Shown here piece by piece: positions 52,600-61,547 of a DNA stretch of 64,000 nt (its first letter is position 1; every line of letters starts with the position of its first letter). A program made the position numbers and the translations under genes. Where the stretch lies: NCBI GenBank assembly GCA_000525675.1, contig CP002190.1:992001-1056000 (forward strand). The letters are read 5' to 3'. Source of the DNA: Bdellovibrio bacteriovorus W. Its GTDB lineage: Bacteria; Bdellovibrionota; Bdellovibrionia; Bdellovibrionales; Bdellovibrionaceae. Under the pieces are notes generated by a model. That model was given only the letters and a program-made list of their open reading frames with translations. It did no database searches and was not told the DNA's origin.

Positions 52600-54075
52600 T
52601 TAGTTTGTACTCTTGAATAAGAATGGATATGTCACAAGCACTCGAGTTCCACCTTGTGGTTGTGGAAACTTCCATGCAGCAACCCTATTCAATATACATC
52701 CCTCAACGGTTGCGTTCTTTAGTGTAGTGTCCCCAATAAGCTGCTGTTCTACTGAACCCGATGGTCCAATGGTGAACTTCACGGCGACTTTCCCGAATAG
52801 ATCAGGACTCGCGCTAAGCTGTCTTTCATAACAGTATAGGATTTGACCTAACTGAGATTTGATATACTGAGCAATAATTTCGCGATCTAAACCTCCTACG
52901 ATTTCACTTTCATCTTCAATCAAACCAACACCCGCTGAACCTGTGCTACCTGCAGCAAGTCCCCCCATGCCGGAAGCGTTCTTTCCACCACCACGGCCCG
53001 CAGTAGAAATCACAACTCCCTGACCCGAACCTTCAGAGCTCCAGTCTCGACCTGATTTCTCCATGCTGCCGACAGCTGCAAGGGCACGACCTGAAGCAGC
53101 ACCCGAACCAGCCTTAACACCTTGAGCGATAACAACGTTTCCGCTCTTAGCAGCTTGTGCTGAAACTTTTCCGATCAAAGTAGAAATACGACCGGCTGCC
53201 GCAGAGTTAAGCATTTTTGAAACTTTACTCTGAGAGCCATTGTTTTCTGCAACCTTAGTTGGAGCAGGGGCAGGAGCTTCTTTAACTACCACTTGTTTTT
53301 GTGGAGCCTCTGCTTTTTTACGCTTAGGTTTAAGTTCGGTTTTAACCACAATTTTTTGTGCAATCTTTGGCGGAGGAGCTGCTACAGTTTCTAAGCTCTG
53401 ATTTTTCGGAGCAAAGATGCCTACAGTCAGCAAGAAGAAGGCAAAACCTAAAACTACGTAAAGACCTTTTTTAGAGTCTTCATCGATCAACTGATCAGCA
53501 GTGATAGATCCTAACTTCTGAGCATCTTCCAAAGAAATTGTTCTTTGGCGGATTTTGATTTCTCCGACATTTTGGTAAGTCCATTGATCAGAGGCTTGGC
53601 AAGCCACACTGATCGGTGGGACAAACTCAGAGAGCACGAGTTTTTTATTAATCGGCAAAACTTTCGTGGTAAGGACTTTACCAGCTTGTTCAACGATATA
53701 AAGTTGGAAGCTTTTTCCACCCTTAAGATCTCGTTGAGCGTTGCCAATTTGTTCAAGTTTTAAATAAAGATCTTGTTCTTTTCTAACCGGAGTAAACTCC
53801 AGGCTGCAATCATCAAGATCTACGGACTTTTGCGAATCCAAGCAAAGAGCAGGGGATTGAGCTCCAGTCGCACTCTTCTTGGGATCCATGTCGATATACC
53901 ACCAGTTACCGTTACGGAACTCAAAGAGACCTTGAATTCCATGTGTGTCTGGTGAAATAGAGATGACATCAGCAAGTCTTGAGGACCCGAAGGTGTGAGT
54001 CGTATTCGCAGAGTGCAGTTTCCAAGTTTTCACTGCACCGTTTTTTAGAGATTGGCGTACAATTAACGTGAGCAT
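52600..54075 (-). CDS. FHA-like/single-TM/TonB-like protein (AgmX/PglI C-terminal domain)
   Basis: 491 residues. Residues 1-95 resemble an FHA domain (THTFGSSRLADVIS, then HGIQGLFEFRNGNWWYID), which binds phosphothreonine in the cytosol. One membrane helix at 204-222 (LYVVLGFAFFLLTVGIF) is followed by a Lys/Pro/Ala-rich periplasmic linker and a Gly/Ala/Ser region. The C-terminal domain (about 395-491: GQILYCYERQLSASP, GKVAVKFTIGPSGSV, WKFPQPQGGT) is the AgmX/PglI type, related to TonB. In Myxococcus GltG and GltJ have this plan and connect the inner-membrane motor to the outer membrane. GAGGTG before the ATG. Confidence 0.85.
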   Translation of the reverse strand: MLTLIVRQSLKNGAVKTWKLHSANTTHTFGSSRLADVISISPDTHGIQGLFEFRNGNWWYIDMDPKKSATGAQSPALCLDSQKSVDLDDCSLEFTPVRKEQDLYLKLEQIGNAQRDLKGGKSFQLYIVEQAGKVLTTKVLPINKKLVLSEFVPPISVACQASDQWTYQNVGEIKIRQRTISLEDAQKLGSITADQLIDEDSKKGLYVVLGFAFFLLTVGIFAPKNQSLETVAAPPPKIAQKIVVKTELKPKRKKAEAPQKQVVVKEAPAPAPTKVAENNGSQSKVSKMLNSAAAGRISTLIGKVSAQAAKSGNVVIAQGVKAGSGAASGRALAAVGSMEKSGRDWSSEGSGQGVVISTAGRGGGKNASGMGGLAAGSTGSAGVGLIEDESEIVGGLDREIIAQYIKSQLGQILYCYERQLSASPDLFGKVAVKFTIGPSGSVEQQLIGDTTLKNATVEGCILNRVAAWKFPQPQGGTRVLVTYPFLFKSTN

Positions 54076-54108
54076 GTTAACACCTCAAAAAATATAAATA
54101 ATCAGAAA

Positions 54109-54357
54109 TTAATTATTTAAATATAGGGCCGATTCGCGAATTCTAGAATCCATGTCCTTTTGTACATCGTACAAAGGCATGAACTTGATACCTTTCTTTT
54201 GCACAAGATAGGCACCATCTGGGTTCCGAATTGTTCCCTTGAGATTCATCTCACCGAAATTGACTTCTTGAACTTTACGAACTGTGCGAGATTTCGCTTG
54301 CGCAGCTGTTGTTCCCAAGAGACAGAAAGCTATCATCGCTGTGATGATTGTTTTCAC
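54109..54357 (-). CDS. Small periplasmic protein of the Glt-like cluster
   Basis: 82 residues, GTG start behind GGAGG. Signal peptide MKTIITAMIAFCLLGTTAAQA, then about 60 polar residues including VQEVNFGEMNLKGTIRNPDG, a charged sequence reminiscent of the short conserved segment found next to TonB-like Agm proteins. No name assigned. It sits between the 1236-residue TPR gene (14 nt) and the FHA/TonB-like gene (33 nt). Confidence 0.72.
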   Translation of the reverse strand: MKTIITAMIAFCLLGTTAAQAKSRTVRKVQEVNFGEMNLKGTIRNPDGAYLVQKKGIKFMPLYDVQKDMDSRIRESALYLNN

Positions 54358-54371
54358 TTGTATCCTCCATA

Positions 54372-57300
54372 CTACAAGTCTCCCGAGATAACGTGCTGAC
54401 CGACTTTGTTTTGTGTTTTCAAATACTGTATTTTTTTACTTAACCAATCACGCAGTTCCGTCTGCCGAGAAGATTTCAAAGCCTTCTCATAAGAGTCTAA
54501 CGCTAGCGTTGGACTGCTTTTGTAGGTCTCAAATAAGTGAGCCTGCTGTAGTAGAAAATCGGCATTTTCTCTGCGAACATTAAGTAAATCTTTGATCAAA
54601 CTTAATGATTTTTCTACATCACCACGCATGGCGTGCGCTTCACTTAAAAGAATTCCTACATTCAAATTATACAATTGATCTTTGTTAAGAGAAGATAAAT
54701 TTAAAATCGACTTATTATAATCTCCCTCTGAGAAAGCCTTCACTCCAACAAATGTTTTCAATTCTGTCGAAGACATTTGCATATCAACAACCTTATCGAA
54801 GAACGGCATCGCTGAAGTTATCCCATCTTGTTTATAAAGTAGACGGGCCTTCTGGTAAACATAAGGAGAAGCTTCTGGCTGTAGCTTTAAAGCGGATTCA
54901 ATCATCCATAAAGATTTATCATCAAAGCCCTTGGCTTCTGAAGCAACGCTCACATAGAACAATCCTAGGGCGCGTGTATCTTTATTTTTTGCTGCTTCAA
55001 GTCCCAGTCTTTCGAGTAAATCAAACTGTCTAAAAGAATAACAGTTTCCTGCAACTTCCGCTAGTTGTGCAGAAGTGATCTTGCCACCCATGATCAGAGT
55101 ACGATCACAAGATTTCGCATTTTTACCGGCAAACTGAGACACTTTGCCAATCTCCATCGTCAAGCTTCCAGGAAGGAAAGCGGTCATTTTATCCGGAGAC
55201 GGGTACTGGACCAAAGGCTCGATAGTTTGATCAGCACGGATGCTCGCATAAGAGCGCTCTGTAGAGACAGATTGTCCCTTTGAAGCCGCAAGAACTTTGA
55301 GTTTGGCTTCGTTCTCATTTTTCTTTTCTTGAATCGGCGCAATGAGTTTAGCAATCTCTCCGCGAAGCATGGTTTGTTCTTCGGCGTTCAAACTTGCCGG
55401 AAGAGGCATTGATTGCAAGCTCTCTACAAAGTTTCCGTAACAGCGATCAATTCCACGCATCGCCTCTAGCTGCTGGTAGGGATCGTTACTCATCTTCAAA
55501 GTTGAGAAGTAAGCCGTGTGAGCCTTATCTAACTTCTCGGTCTTCATAGCTAGCACCATAGCGAACTTGTCTTCGCGAGCCTTCACACTTTGTTGCACAA
55601 GCTCTTTCTCTAATATACGGGCTTGGATCAAGCGGGCTTCGGCACGAGTTTCCGCAGGGACACTGCGACCATTGGCTTTAAGAGCTAAATCAAAGGCTGC
55701 TGAAAGTTTGCCAGCATCTAAAAGTGCTTTGGCTCTTTGGATCATGATCTGAGTTGTATAAGGCTCGATCCCTTTGGCAAGAATCTGATTCTGGAGTTTT
55801 TCCAGATCTCCAGCTTTAGCGTCTTGCTTATAAGAGTCCATCAGCTTGCCATAGATTCTTTCAAGAGTCTTTGAGTCGGCTGCATTCAAGATTCCGTTAT
55901 ACGCAGAGCGAGCCTCTTTGTATTTCTTTTCAAGGATGTAAATATCTGCCGCAAGCTCTAGGTGAGAGTTGCGATTTTTAGAATCCTTTTCAGCAATCTT
56001 TGTCAAAGTCTCGGCAGCTTTAGAAATCTGACCGACTTCGGCATAGGCCTTGGCCGCTTCCTTCAAAGCATCCAAGTTGCGTTTGTCAGAAGGATATTTT
56101 TCAACGAACTGAATTGATTGTTCAGCACCATCGAAGATCTTTCCTTCGGCATAAAGCATACTGAGAGCCTGCCATAGAGCATCTTGAGAAAGTTTTGAGT
56201 CTTGATGCTCTTTCGCAAAAGCTAAGAGTTTTTCAGAAGCCTTATCTTTGTCTCCCGTTTTTACGAACTCTTGAATCTCAGTGAAGTGAGCTTCTTCTAA
56301 GATCTTATTCATGCTCGTTTTACGAGTGGTATCCGTAGTATTGGCAAGTACTCCCTTAGAGAAGTCTTTAATACCCGCATAGTCTTTGCGGATGTTGAGG
56401 ATATCAAGAATTAAGTCCTCGGATTTTTTTCTAGTTTCTTCGTTTTCTTTTCCTTTTAAAGAAGCCAGTGGGCGTAACCATTTTTCAGCGTCTTCGTAAT
56501 TTGTCTCTTCGTAGGCAATATGACCCAACTTGAACTTTACTTGCGTTGCATAAGATCCAGTTGGATGTTTTGTTAAATAGTTTGTAGCTAGGTCTTTACG
56601 CTCAGCTTCTTTAAGAGTTGATTTCTTTTTATCAATACTTTTTTCTTTAGAGTATAGAGCGGCGTAATTGGCATCATGGCGCATTTTATCTTCTGTGCTC
56701 TTATCACCAACCATGCGGTACTGGGTACTGGCTTCATCATACTTTTCCAACTGGAAAAGAAGTTCAGCATATGCAAAGCGGCTCTTAAGATCTGGATTTG
56801 CTGGATCTTCATTATCTAAAATCAATTTAAAGAGTCTTTGAGTGAGCTCAGAGAATTCTGTGTTTTGTTTGTTCTTAAGCCAGATCTCCCACCATTTTTT
56901 GGCGATATCAAGGCTTGTAGAGCGCAGCTCTTTGTCACAGATAGCAGAAGCATCTTCAGGCTGTTGAGCGGTTCTCCAAGCAGAATCGCGGCGGCAAAGG
57001 TCGCTGGCGATTTGGAAATGTTTAATAACGTCGTTTCTCTTTTTAAGAGTTTCATTGGCATCAACAAGCATGATGTGAGACTTCACAATCATACTTCCTG
57101 ATGGGCGCTTAGACGCATATTCATCTAAAAATATATTCATTTCTTTTTGACGGCTATGAGATTCATAGAGTTTAGCTAGATCAATCATAGCCTGACCCAT
57201 CTCTTCGTCAGTTGTGATGTCGTCAAAGAATGAGTAAAGTTTGCTTGCTGGGTAGGTGTCGCCAATAAAAATAGTCAGGTCGCGCAGTGCCTCACGACGG

Positions 57301-58082
57301 AGATTGTGGCGGTTTGTCGGAGCCTCACCCGCTTGAAGTGGTGGATTCTTCTTAACAACATCCACGAGTTTTTGAATGCCGCGCTCACTTTCTCCAAGGT
57401 TATAGTAAGACCAAGCAGCTTTGTACATGCCGTAAGAATAGACACGAGATTGTGGATACTTTTCGATGGCCAAAAAATGCTCAAGAGCATCTTTGAAACG
57501 AGTTTGGTCGTAGAGAAGTTCCCCCACCGCTAGCATACCGTCCGTGACTAGTGGAGACTTTGGAAATTTTGAAAGTAAGCGCAGGTAAAGAACTTCAGAT
57601 TGTTTAAGCTGGCCGATCTGTTGATTGGCGAAAGCATTGTTAAATAGAACAGAGTCCATTTGATTGAACTTCGGGAACTCTATTTCAATCTTAGTATAAA
57701 TTTTGACGGCCCTTTTAACGGCCTCAGATCCTTTTTCGTTAGGAATTGGAAACGGAGAAAGTTTTAAAAGGGGAGTGTCCTGGTGAAGATCGAAGAAACG
57801 ACCTGATTTCGAACGGCGCATATACATTTCTGCCAGACGATACCAAAGGTCTGCTTCTTCAGGAGCTCCCTTTTTTCTTTTAATGATAGCTTGCAGTGAT
57901 TCGATCGCTCTGTTTTCAGAGCGGGTGATCATCACTTCACTTGAAAGTGCTTTTTTCTCGTTGTCTTGCTCGCTGTTGTTCATACGAACTTCAGGAAGAA
58001 GGCCTTTTGTATCTTTCTTCTGAGCAAAAACAGCAATTGAAAACAGATGAAATGCAAGAAGCAATACCACTGCGCGTAACAT
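54372..58082 (-). CDS. 1236-residue periplasmic TPR protein (GltD/AgmU-like)
   Basis: Signal peptide MLRAVVLLLAFHLFSIAVFA, then TPR-type repeats along almost the whole length: for example AEMYMRRSKSGRFFD, SVLFNNAFANQQIGQLKQSE, GMYKAAWSYYNLGESERGIQ, AYAELLFQLEKYDEASTQYR, ALKEAAKAYAEVGQISKAAE. Size, position next to the motor genes and TPR make-up match GltD (AgmU), a periplasmic scaffold of the Myxococcus gliding complex. The ATG at 58082 has GGAG 8 nt upstream; an earlier Met adds five residues and overlaps the TolR-like stop. An intermediate region (about 930-960) with TERSYASIRADQT breaks the repeats. Confidence 0.85.
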   Translation of the reverse strand: MLRAVVLLLAFHLFSIAVFAQKKDTKGLLPEVRMNNSEQDNEKKALSSEVMITRSENRAIESLQAIIKRKKGAPEEADLWYRLAEMYMRRSKSGRFFDLHQDTPLLKLSPFPIPNEKGSEAVKRAVKIYTKIEIEFPKFNQMDSVLFNNAFANQQIGQLKQSEVLYLRLLSKFPKSPLVTDGMLAVGELLYDQTRFKDALEHFLAIEKYPQSRVYSYGMYKAAWSYYNLGESERGIQKLVDVVKKNPPLQAGEAPTNRHNLRREALRDLTIFIGDTYPASKLYSFFDDITTDEEMGQAMIDLAKLYESHSRQKEMNIFLDEYASKRPSGSMIVKSHIMLVDANETLKKRNDVIKHFQIASDLCRRDSAWRTAQQPEDASAICDKELRSTSLDIAKKWWEIWLKNKQNTEFSELTQRLFKLILDNEDPANPDLKSRFAYAELLFQLEKYDEASTQYRMVGDKSTEDKMRHDANYAALYSKEKSIDKKKSTLKEAERKDLATNYLTKHPTGSYATQVKFKLGHIAYEETNYEDAEKWLRPLASLKGKENEETRKKSEDLILDILNIRKDYAGIKDFSKGVLANTTDTTRKTSMNKILEEAHFTEIQEFVKTGDKDKASEKLLAFAKEHQDSKLSQDALWQALSMLYAEGKIFDGAEQSIQFVEKYPSDKRNLDALKEAAKAYAEVGQISKAAETLTKIAEKDSKNRNSHLELAADIYILEKKYKEARSAYNGILNAADSKTLERIYGKLMDSYKQDAKAGDLEKLQNQILAKGIEPYTTQIMIQRAKALLDAGKLSAAFDLALKANGRSVPAETRAEARLIQARILEKELVQQSVKAREDKFAMVLAMKTEKLDKAHTAYFSTLKMSNDPYQQLEAMRGIDRCYGNFVESLQSMPLPASLNAEEQTMLRGEIAKLIAPIQEKKNENEAKLKVLAASKGQSVSTERSYASIRADQTIEPLVQYPSPDKMTAFLPGSLTMEIGKVSQFAGKNAKSCDRTLIMGGKITSAQLAEVAGNCYSFRQFDLLERLGLEAAKNKDTRALGLFYVSVASEAKGFDDKSLWMIESALKLQPEASPYVYQKARLLYKQDGITSAMPFFDKVVDMQMSSTELKTFVGVKAFSEGDYNKSILNLSSLNKDQLYNLNVGILLSEAHAMRGDVEKSLSLIKDLLNVRRENADFLLQQAHLFETYKSSPTLALDSYEKALKSSRQTELRDWLSKKIQYLKTQNKVGQHVISGDL

Positions 58083-58086
58083 AGCT

Positions 58087-58584
58087 TTATTCTCCAACCA
58101 TGGTGACTAACTTAAGCTGAGGGAAACCGGCCATAGAGGCAGTGTACATAACTTTTCTTAAAGTACCGTAGGGAAGGTTTCTATCAGCTTGTAAAAGAAT
58201 TTTTCCGTCTTTTACATGAGGCTTGTCGGCCTCGCTTTTGGCGATTTTATCAAGCTGTTCAAAAAGAGGCTTGATAAAGTTTGTATCTTTATCCTCAAGA
58301 TCACTTGCCATGAAATCTGCATTTTTTAAGTCAGCGACTTTCTCTTTATCAATCTTCAAGGCATTCGCTGTAAGCGATAATTTGATCGCTTCTGTCGGAT
58401 TAGAAAAAGATGAAGAAGCCGGAAGGCGTAAACCATCTTCTAACTCGATTTGTACCTCTGCTGTCGAATACGACTGAAGAAGGAATACGAGAAGGATGGT
58501 AAACATATCCGTCATCGACGTGATATTGAGGGTAAATGTTGAATTTTGCTTAATAGGAGGTTCGTAACGACGTCTTTTTGACAT
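58087..58584 (-). CDS. TolR/ExbD-like proton-channel subunit with conserved Asp
   Basis: 165 residues. Short basic N-terminus, one membrane helix (about 20-40: ITSMTDMFTILLVFLLQ) with the conserved Asp that carries protons in TolR/ExbD/MotB, then a periplasmic domain rich in charged residues, ending in the ExbD-like segment ILLQADRNLPYGTLRKVMYTASMAGFPQLKLV. It partners the TolQ-like protein encoded upstream, as AglQ or AglS does with AglR in Myxococcus. It lies 4 nt from the second TolR-like gene. Confidence 0.88.
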   Translation of the reverse strand: MSKRRRYEPPIKQNSTFTLNITSMTDMFTILLVFLLQSYSTAEVQIELEDGLRLPASSSFSNPTEAIKLSLTANALKIDKEKVADLKNADFMASDLEDKDTNFIKPLFEQLDKIAKSEADKPHVKDGKILLQADRNLPYGTLRKVMYTASMAGFPQLKLVTMVGE

Positions 58585-58588
58585 GATC

Positions 58589-59134
58589 TTAGCCCTCCAT
58601 CATGTTGGCAAAAACAACTTCTGGAAACATATAATGTGTTTCCACGTTCTTACCTTGTTTAGTATCAAAGACAGGGAATGTTGTCTTGTTGTCCATCGTC
58701 TGGCGAGCGTTATCCATGACCTTAACGACATCGTCGTATGGTACGCGACCATCAGGATTCACTTCGATCTTAAAAACTTCTGGATTGGCTTTTTTGACAG
58801 CAACAAGTTTTTGATGAAGAGTCTCGTAGTCGAAAGCTCCTTCTTTAAGCGGAATCTTTTCAACTTCGTCTTTACCTTTTTTAGTAACAACGATGTTGAT
58901 ACCGTCTTTGCTATCCATTTCGACGGCCACGTTGGTTGGGGTCTCTTGTTGCTCTTGGCGCTGAATGGCTTCACTGACGACTTGGGGAAGCTCAGTTTCA
59001 ATAACCATCATTTGCACGAAGGCAGATGAAAGTAAAAGTACTGGAACGAGTTTCACCATGACGGCAAGTAGGGGAGCTAAATCGAGCTCGAACTCACCAC
59101 TGCTGTTGACTTTAATTTTCTTAAGCTTTCTCAT
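58589..59134 (-). CDS. TolR/ExbD-like subunit lacking the channel aspartate
   Basis: 181 residues of the same plan as its neighbour: one membrane helix (about 18-42: LAPLLAVMVKLVPVLLLSSAF) and a periplasmic ExbD-like domain ending GRVPYDDVVKVMDNARQ. Aligned to E. coli TolR (INIVPLLDVLL), the invariant channel Asp is replaced by Ala (LDLAPLLAVMV) and a Lys appears three residues on. In Myxococcus both AglQ and AglS retain the Asp. This subunit is thus likely structural, with its partner supplying the only proton-carrying site. 45 nt downstream of the TolQ-like gene. Confidence 0.85.
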   Translation of the reverse strand: MRKLKKIKVNSSGEFELDLAPLLAVMVKLVPVLLLSSAFVQMMVIETELPQVVSEAIQRQEQQETPTNVAVEMDSKDGINIVVTKKGKDEVEKIPLKEGAFDYETLHQKLVAVKKANPEVFKIEVNPDGRVPYDDVVKVMDNARQTMDNKTTFPVFDTKQGKNVETHYMFPEVVFANMMEG

Positions 59135-59179
59135 TTCCCACTCCTAAAATAAAATCGTACCTAGTCAAAGAGCTTCCAA

Positions 59180-59890
59180 TTAGGAAGCTTTTGAACTTGA
59201 AGATGGAGGAGTCGCTGTTGGCGCCGTTACGTGATCAGGGAAAACGTTTTGGCGAGACAGAGTAGGGATATGAGCACTTGTTAATAGTTCTGCAAGTTTA
59301 GAGCACTTCTCTGAAGTCTGTTCTACAAGCTGATTTTGACGAGCTGTTAAGAATGAGAAGAACACCATCGCAGGAATTGCAACTGCTAGACCCAATGCTG
59401 TCGTATACATCGAAACCGAGATACCATGGGCTAGAAGGGCTTGCTTCTGAGCTGGATCGGCTGCTGCTACCGCTTGGAACGATAGAATTAGACCGTGAAT
59501 GGTACCAAGTAGACCCAATAGAGTCGCAACGTTGGAAAGCATTGATAGATAGTGCAGACGTTTAGTGTAAAGTGGAATGTTCTCACTCAACGCAATGTCG
59601 TGTGCTTGGAAGATAGTATCGTCATCGCGATCTGCTTTTTCCAAAATTGTTTTAAAAGCACTTGCAAGAGGCTTCTTATCAAGCTGTGCACACAATAAAA
59701 GAGCTTCATCCATTTTTTTAGCAAGAACAAGATTTTGTACTTTCGCCATGAATTCATCGACATTCATGCCGTAGTCTTTATAAAGAACTTTAGCGCGTTC
59801 TGCGATCAGGACGACGGCACCCATACCGACTAGTAGAATAAACCAGCCGACGATACCAGAATCGTGCATAAATTTAAGAAATGCTGTCAT
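59180..59890 (-). CDS. TolQ/ExbB/MotA-like motor subunit (AglR-like)
   Basis: 236 residues. Three membrane helices: about 12-30 (GWFILLVGMGAVVLIAE), about 132-152 (LSMLSNVATLLGLLGTIHGLILSFQ) and about 175-195 (TTALGLAVAIPAMVFFSFL). The G-L-L-G-T-I-x-G motif of helix 2 and the helix 3 sequence are diagnostic of the TolQ/ExbB/MotA family, the stator that converts proton flow into motion. A strong AAGGAGG precedes the ATG, which falls inside the last codons of the GYF-PilZ gene (17-nt overlap). The Ser/Pro-rich C-terminus is non-conserved. Confidence 0.92.
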   Translation of the reverse strand: MTAFLKFMHDSGIVGWFILLVGMGAVVLIAERAKVLYKDYGMNVDEFMAKVQNLVLAKKMDEALLLCAQLDKKPLASAFKTILEKADRDDDTIFQAHDIALSENIPLYTKRLHYLSMLSNVATLLGLLGTIHGLILSFQAVAAADPAQKQALLAHGISVSMYTTALGLAVAIPAMVFFSFLTARQNQLVEQTSEKCSKLAELLTSAHIPTLSRQNVFPDHVTAPTATPPSSSSKAS

Positions 59891-60485
59891 TTGTTTCCTC
59901 CTTGGAAGCGCCACCGCGTGTCCATTTTGTTAATTGAGTCATTCCCTGATCTTGCACGTTGAGGAAACGTACGGCGTAATGCAGACCGGATTTTACGTTC
60001 AAGCGCTGTTTTGAAAAGTTCTTACGAACGATTTCGCAGAGCGCGTTGAAAGGTTTTGCGTTCACGTCAGAACCTCTGAAGTGAATTAAAATTTGTTGTC
60101 CTAATTGAAGCAATGGATCGTTTAGAAGAACCAAAGCTCCATTTTCGCTGACACTCAGTGTTTGCCCGTCAAAAAAGTTGTGATCATTGTGAGCATAAAT
60201 GGGAGTGACTAGATCAACTCTTGGAAATTTTCTTTCTTTGAAAGCGCCGGAGATATGATCCTTTGTTTCAATCAAACGGCACAATCTGTCTTTGGAAAAT
60301 TCTTGTAGGTCGCCCAATAGAGTCCAATTTTCAAGGTGAGCTGCCCAGATATAATTATAATCAAAGAGCTCACCATTTTGAATCATAGTAATCAGTGAAC
60401 GGTATTCATAAGGTCCGTACTTCATCTCTCCACGGAGGATGTACCACTGAGCTGCGTTTATAGATGATTGATGTGCGCCGTTCAT
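59874..60485 (-). CDS. GYF-domain plus PilZ-domain protein
   Basis: 203 residues. Residues about 12-58 form a GYF_2/DUF4339-like domain (WYILRGEMKYGPYEYRSL, then NGELFDYNYIWAAHLENWTLLGDL), a proline-peptide-binding fold. Residues about 80-190 form a PilZ domain (RKFPRVDLVTPIY, then LSVSENGALVLL). The second motif keeps S-x-x-G; the first is R-x-x-R-like. No signal or membrane segment, so cytosolic. It overlaps the TolQ-like gene by 17 nt, so its dose is tied to the motor. GltJ in Myxococcus also has a GYF domain that acts as a polarity switch. Here GYF is joined to a c-di-GMP sensor, a plausible on/off input to the motor. Confidence 0.82.
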   Translation of the reverse strand: MNGAHQSSINAAQWYILRGEMKYGPYEYRSLITMIQNGELFDYNYIWAAHLENWTLLGDLQEFSKDRLCRLIETKDHISGAFKERKFPRVDLVTPIYAHNDHNFFDGQTLSVSENGALVLLNDPLLQLGQQILIHFRGSDVNAKPFNALCEIVRKNFSKQRLNVKSGLHYAVRFLNVQDQGMTQLTKWTRGGASKEETNDSIS

Positions 60486-60497
60486 TTTCTTTAATCC

Positions 60498-61547
60498 TTA
60501 AAGTTTGATAGATTTAGGGTAAAAATCGATCTGGATATTCGCATCAGCACTTGGGATAGCGTCGCCGTGGAAATGAATCGTCAAGTCAGCAGCATTATAA
60601 GTCCAACCGTTAACTAATGATTTCGGAACTACCACGCCATTTACTTTCACAGTGATCGTGCTTTCAACGGGTTCGCGTTGAAGTTGGAAAACTGCTGATA
60701 GTTGAATGATAGAGTCAGAAATCAATTCTAAGCTTTGACCGAAGTTAGAGCATAGAGAAGCTTTCACTCCACCAGTAAGAGTCGCAAGTTCGCCAACACG
60801 ATTACCAGCTTGTGCAGCCGAGTGAAGTGTACAGCCTGGGTTCGTGCGAGTAGGAACATAAATAGCGCTTACAGAGTAGTTCTTCATAGTATCTGTCGAC
60901 TGAGTATAATCGCGAAGGAATGTTACGTAGTCTTGAACAGGGTGAAGACCTGGATTGGAAGGGTTATCCATACTACCTGAAGATCTTGAGTAATCTTCTT
61001 CATCCGTAACGATGATAACTGCTAAGAAAGCATCGTCGCGACGGAAGTTATGTTGATTATTGATAGAGCTTTCAAGTGTAGCACGGAAGCTGTGAAAAGC
61101 GCGCTCGTCACCACTTCCATTGATCCCTTGCTTTACTGCGGCACCGAATACTCCACCAAGATTTGATGTGTACTTGTCCATTACGTAAACTCCAAGACCT
61201 GGTCTAAATTCAGCTTTTTGAGTTAGGCCCATACCAAACTCTGAGTTTGGAGCCGCTTGCCAAGCTTCAGTCGTAGTGACCGCCATATGGAAATCAAAAT
61301 TTGAAGTTTCAAAGCGTTGTATAAAAGATTGGAAGTTATCAGCAAGGTCTTGTTGGTACGGGGCCATAGACCCAGAGTTGTCGATCACCCAAAGAACGTC
61401 GATCTTCTTCGGGATGAGAATCGCCTGCTGTTGGTAGTCGGCGGCGTCGCTCAACAGGGAATATGAACTGCTACTCTTGCTGCAACCTGCGAGGAACGAC
61501 ACTGCGGCTGCCATCAACACTGCTTTTCTTGCAATTAGATTTACCAT
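60498..61547 (-). CDS. von Willebrand A-domain lipoprotein
   Basis: 349 residues from MVNLIARKAVLMAAAVSFLA, where AGGAGGGC sits 9 nt upstream. Lipobox LAGC. A vWA domain follows at about 48-260, with the metal-binding DNSGS (DxSxS) near residue 57 and VTDEEDYSR near 190. The C-terminal part is beta-rich (ESTITVKVNGVVVP). vWA domains mediate metal-dependent protein contacts. First gene of the motor operon, 12 nt upstream of the GYF-PilZ gene, so it may act at the surface or in the periplasm as part of the complex or as an adhesion factor. Confidence 0.85.
   Translation of the reverse strand: MVNLIARKAVLMAAAVSFLAGCSKSSSSYSLLSDAADYQQQAILIPKKIDVLWVIDNSGSMAPYQQDLADNFQSFIQRFETSNFDFHMAVTTTEAWQAAPNSEFGMGLTQKAEFRPGLGVYVMDKYTSNLGGVFGAAVKQGINGSGDERAFHSFRATLESSINNQHNFRRDDAFLAVIIVTDEEDYSRSSGSMDNPSNPGLHPVQDYVTFLRDYTQSTDTMKNYSVSAIYVPTRTNPGCTLHSAAQAGNRVGELATLTGGVKASLCSNFGQSLELISDSIIQLSAVFQLQREPVESTITVKVNGVVVPKSLVNGWTYNAADLTIHFHGDAIPSADANIQIDFYPKSIKL

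Noticed and set aside
58583-59029. Plus-strand ORF of 148 codons over the TolR-like gene
   Set aside because: Long antisense reading of a well-supported TolR family gene. It is rich in Phe/His/Asn as expected for the opposite strand.
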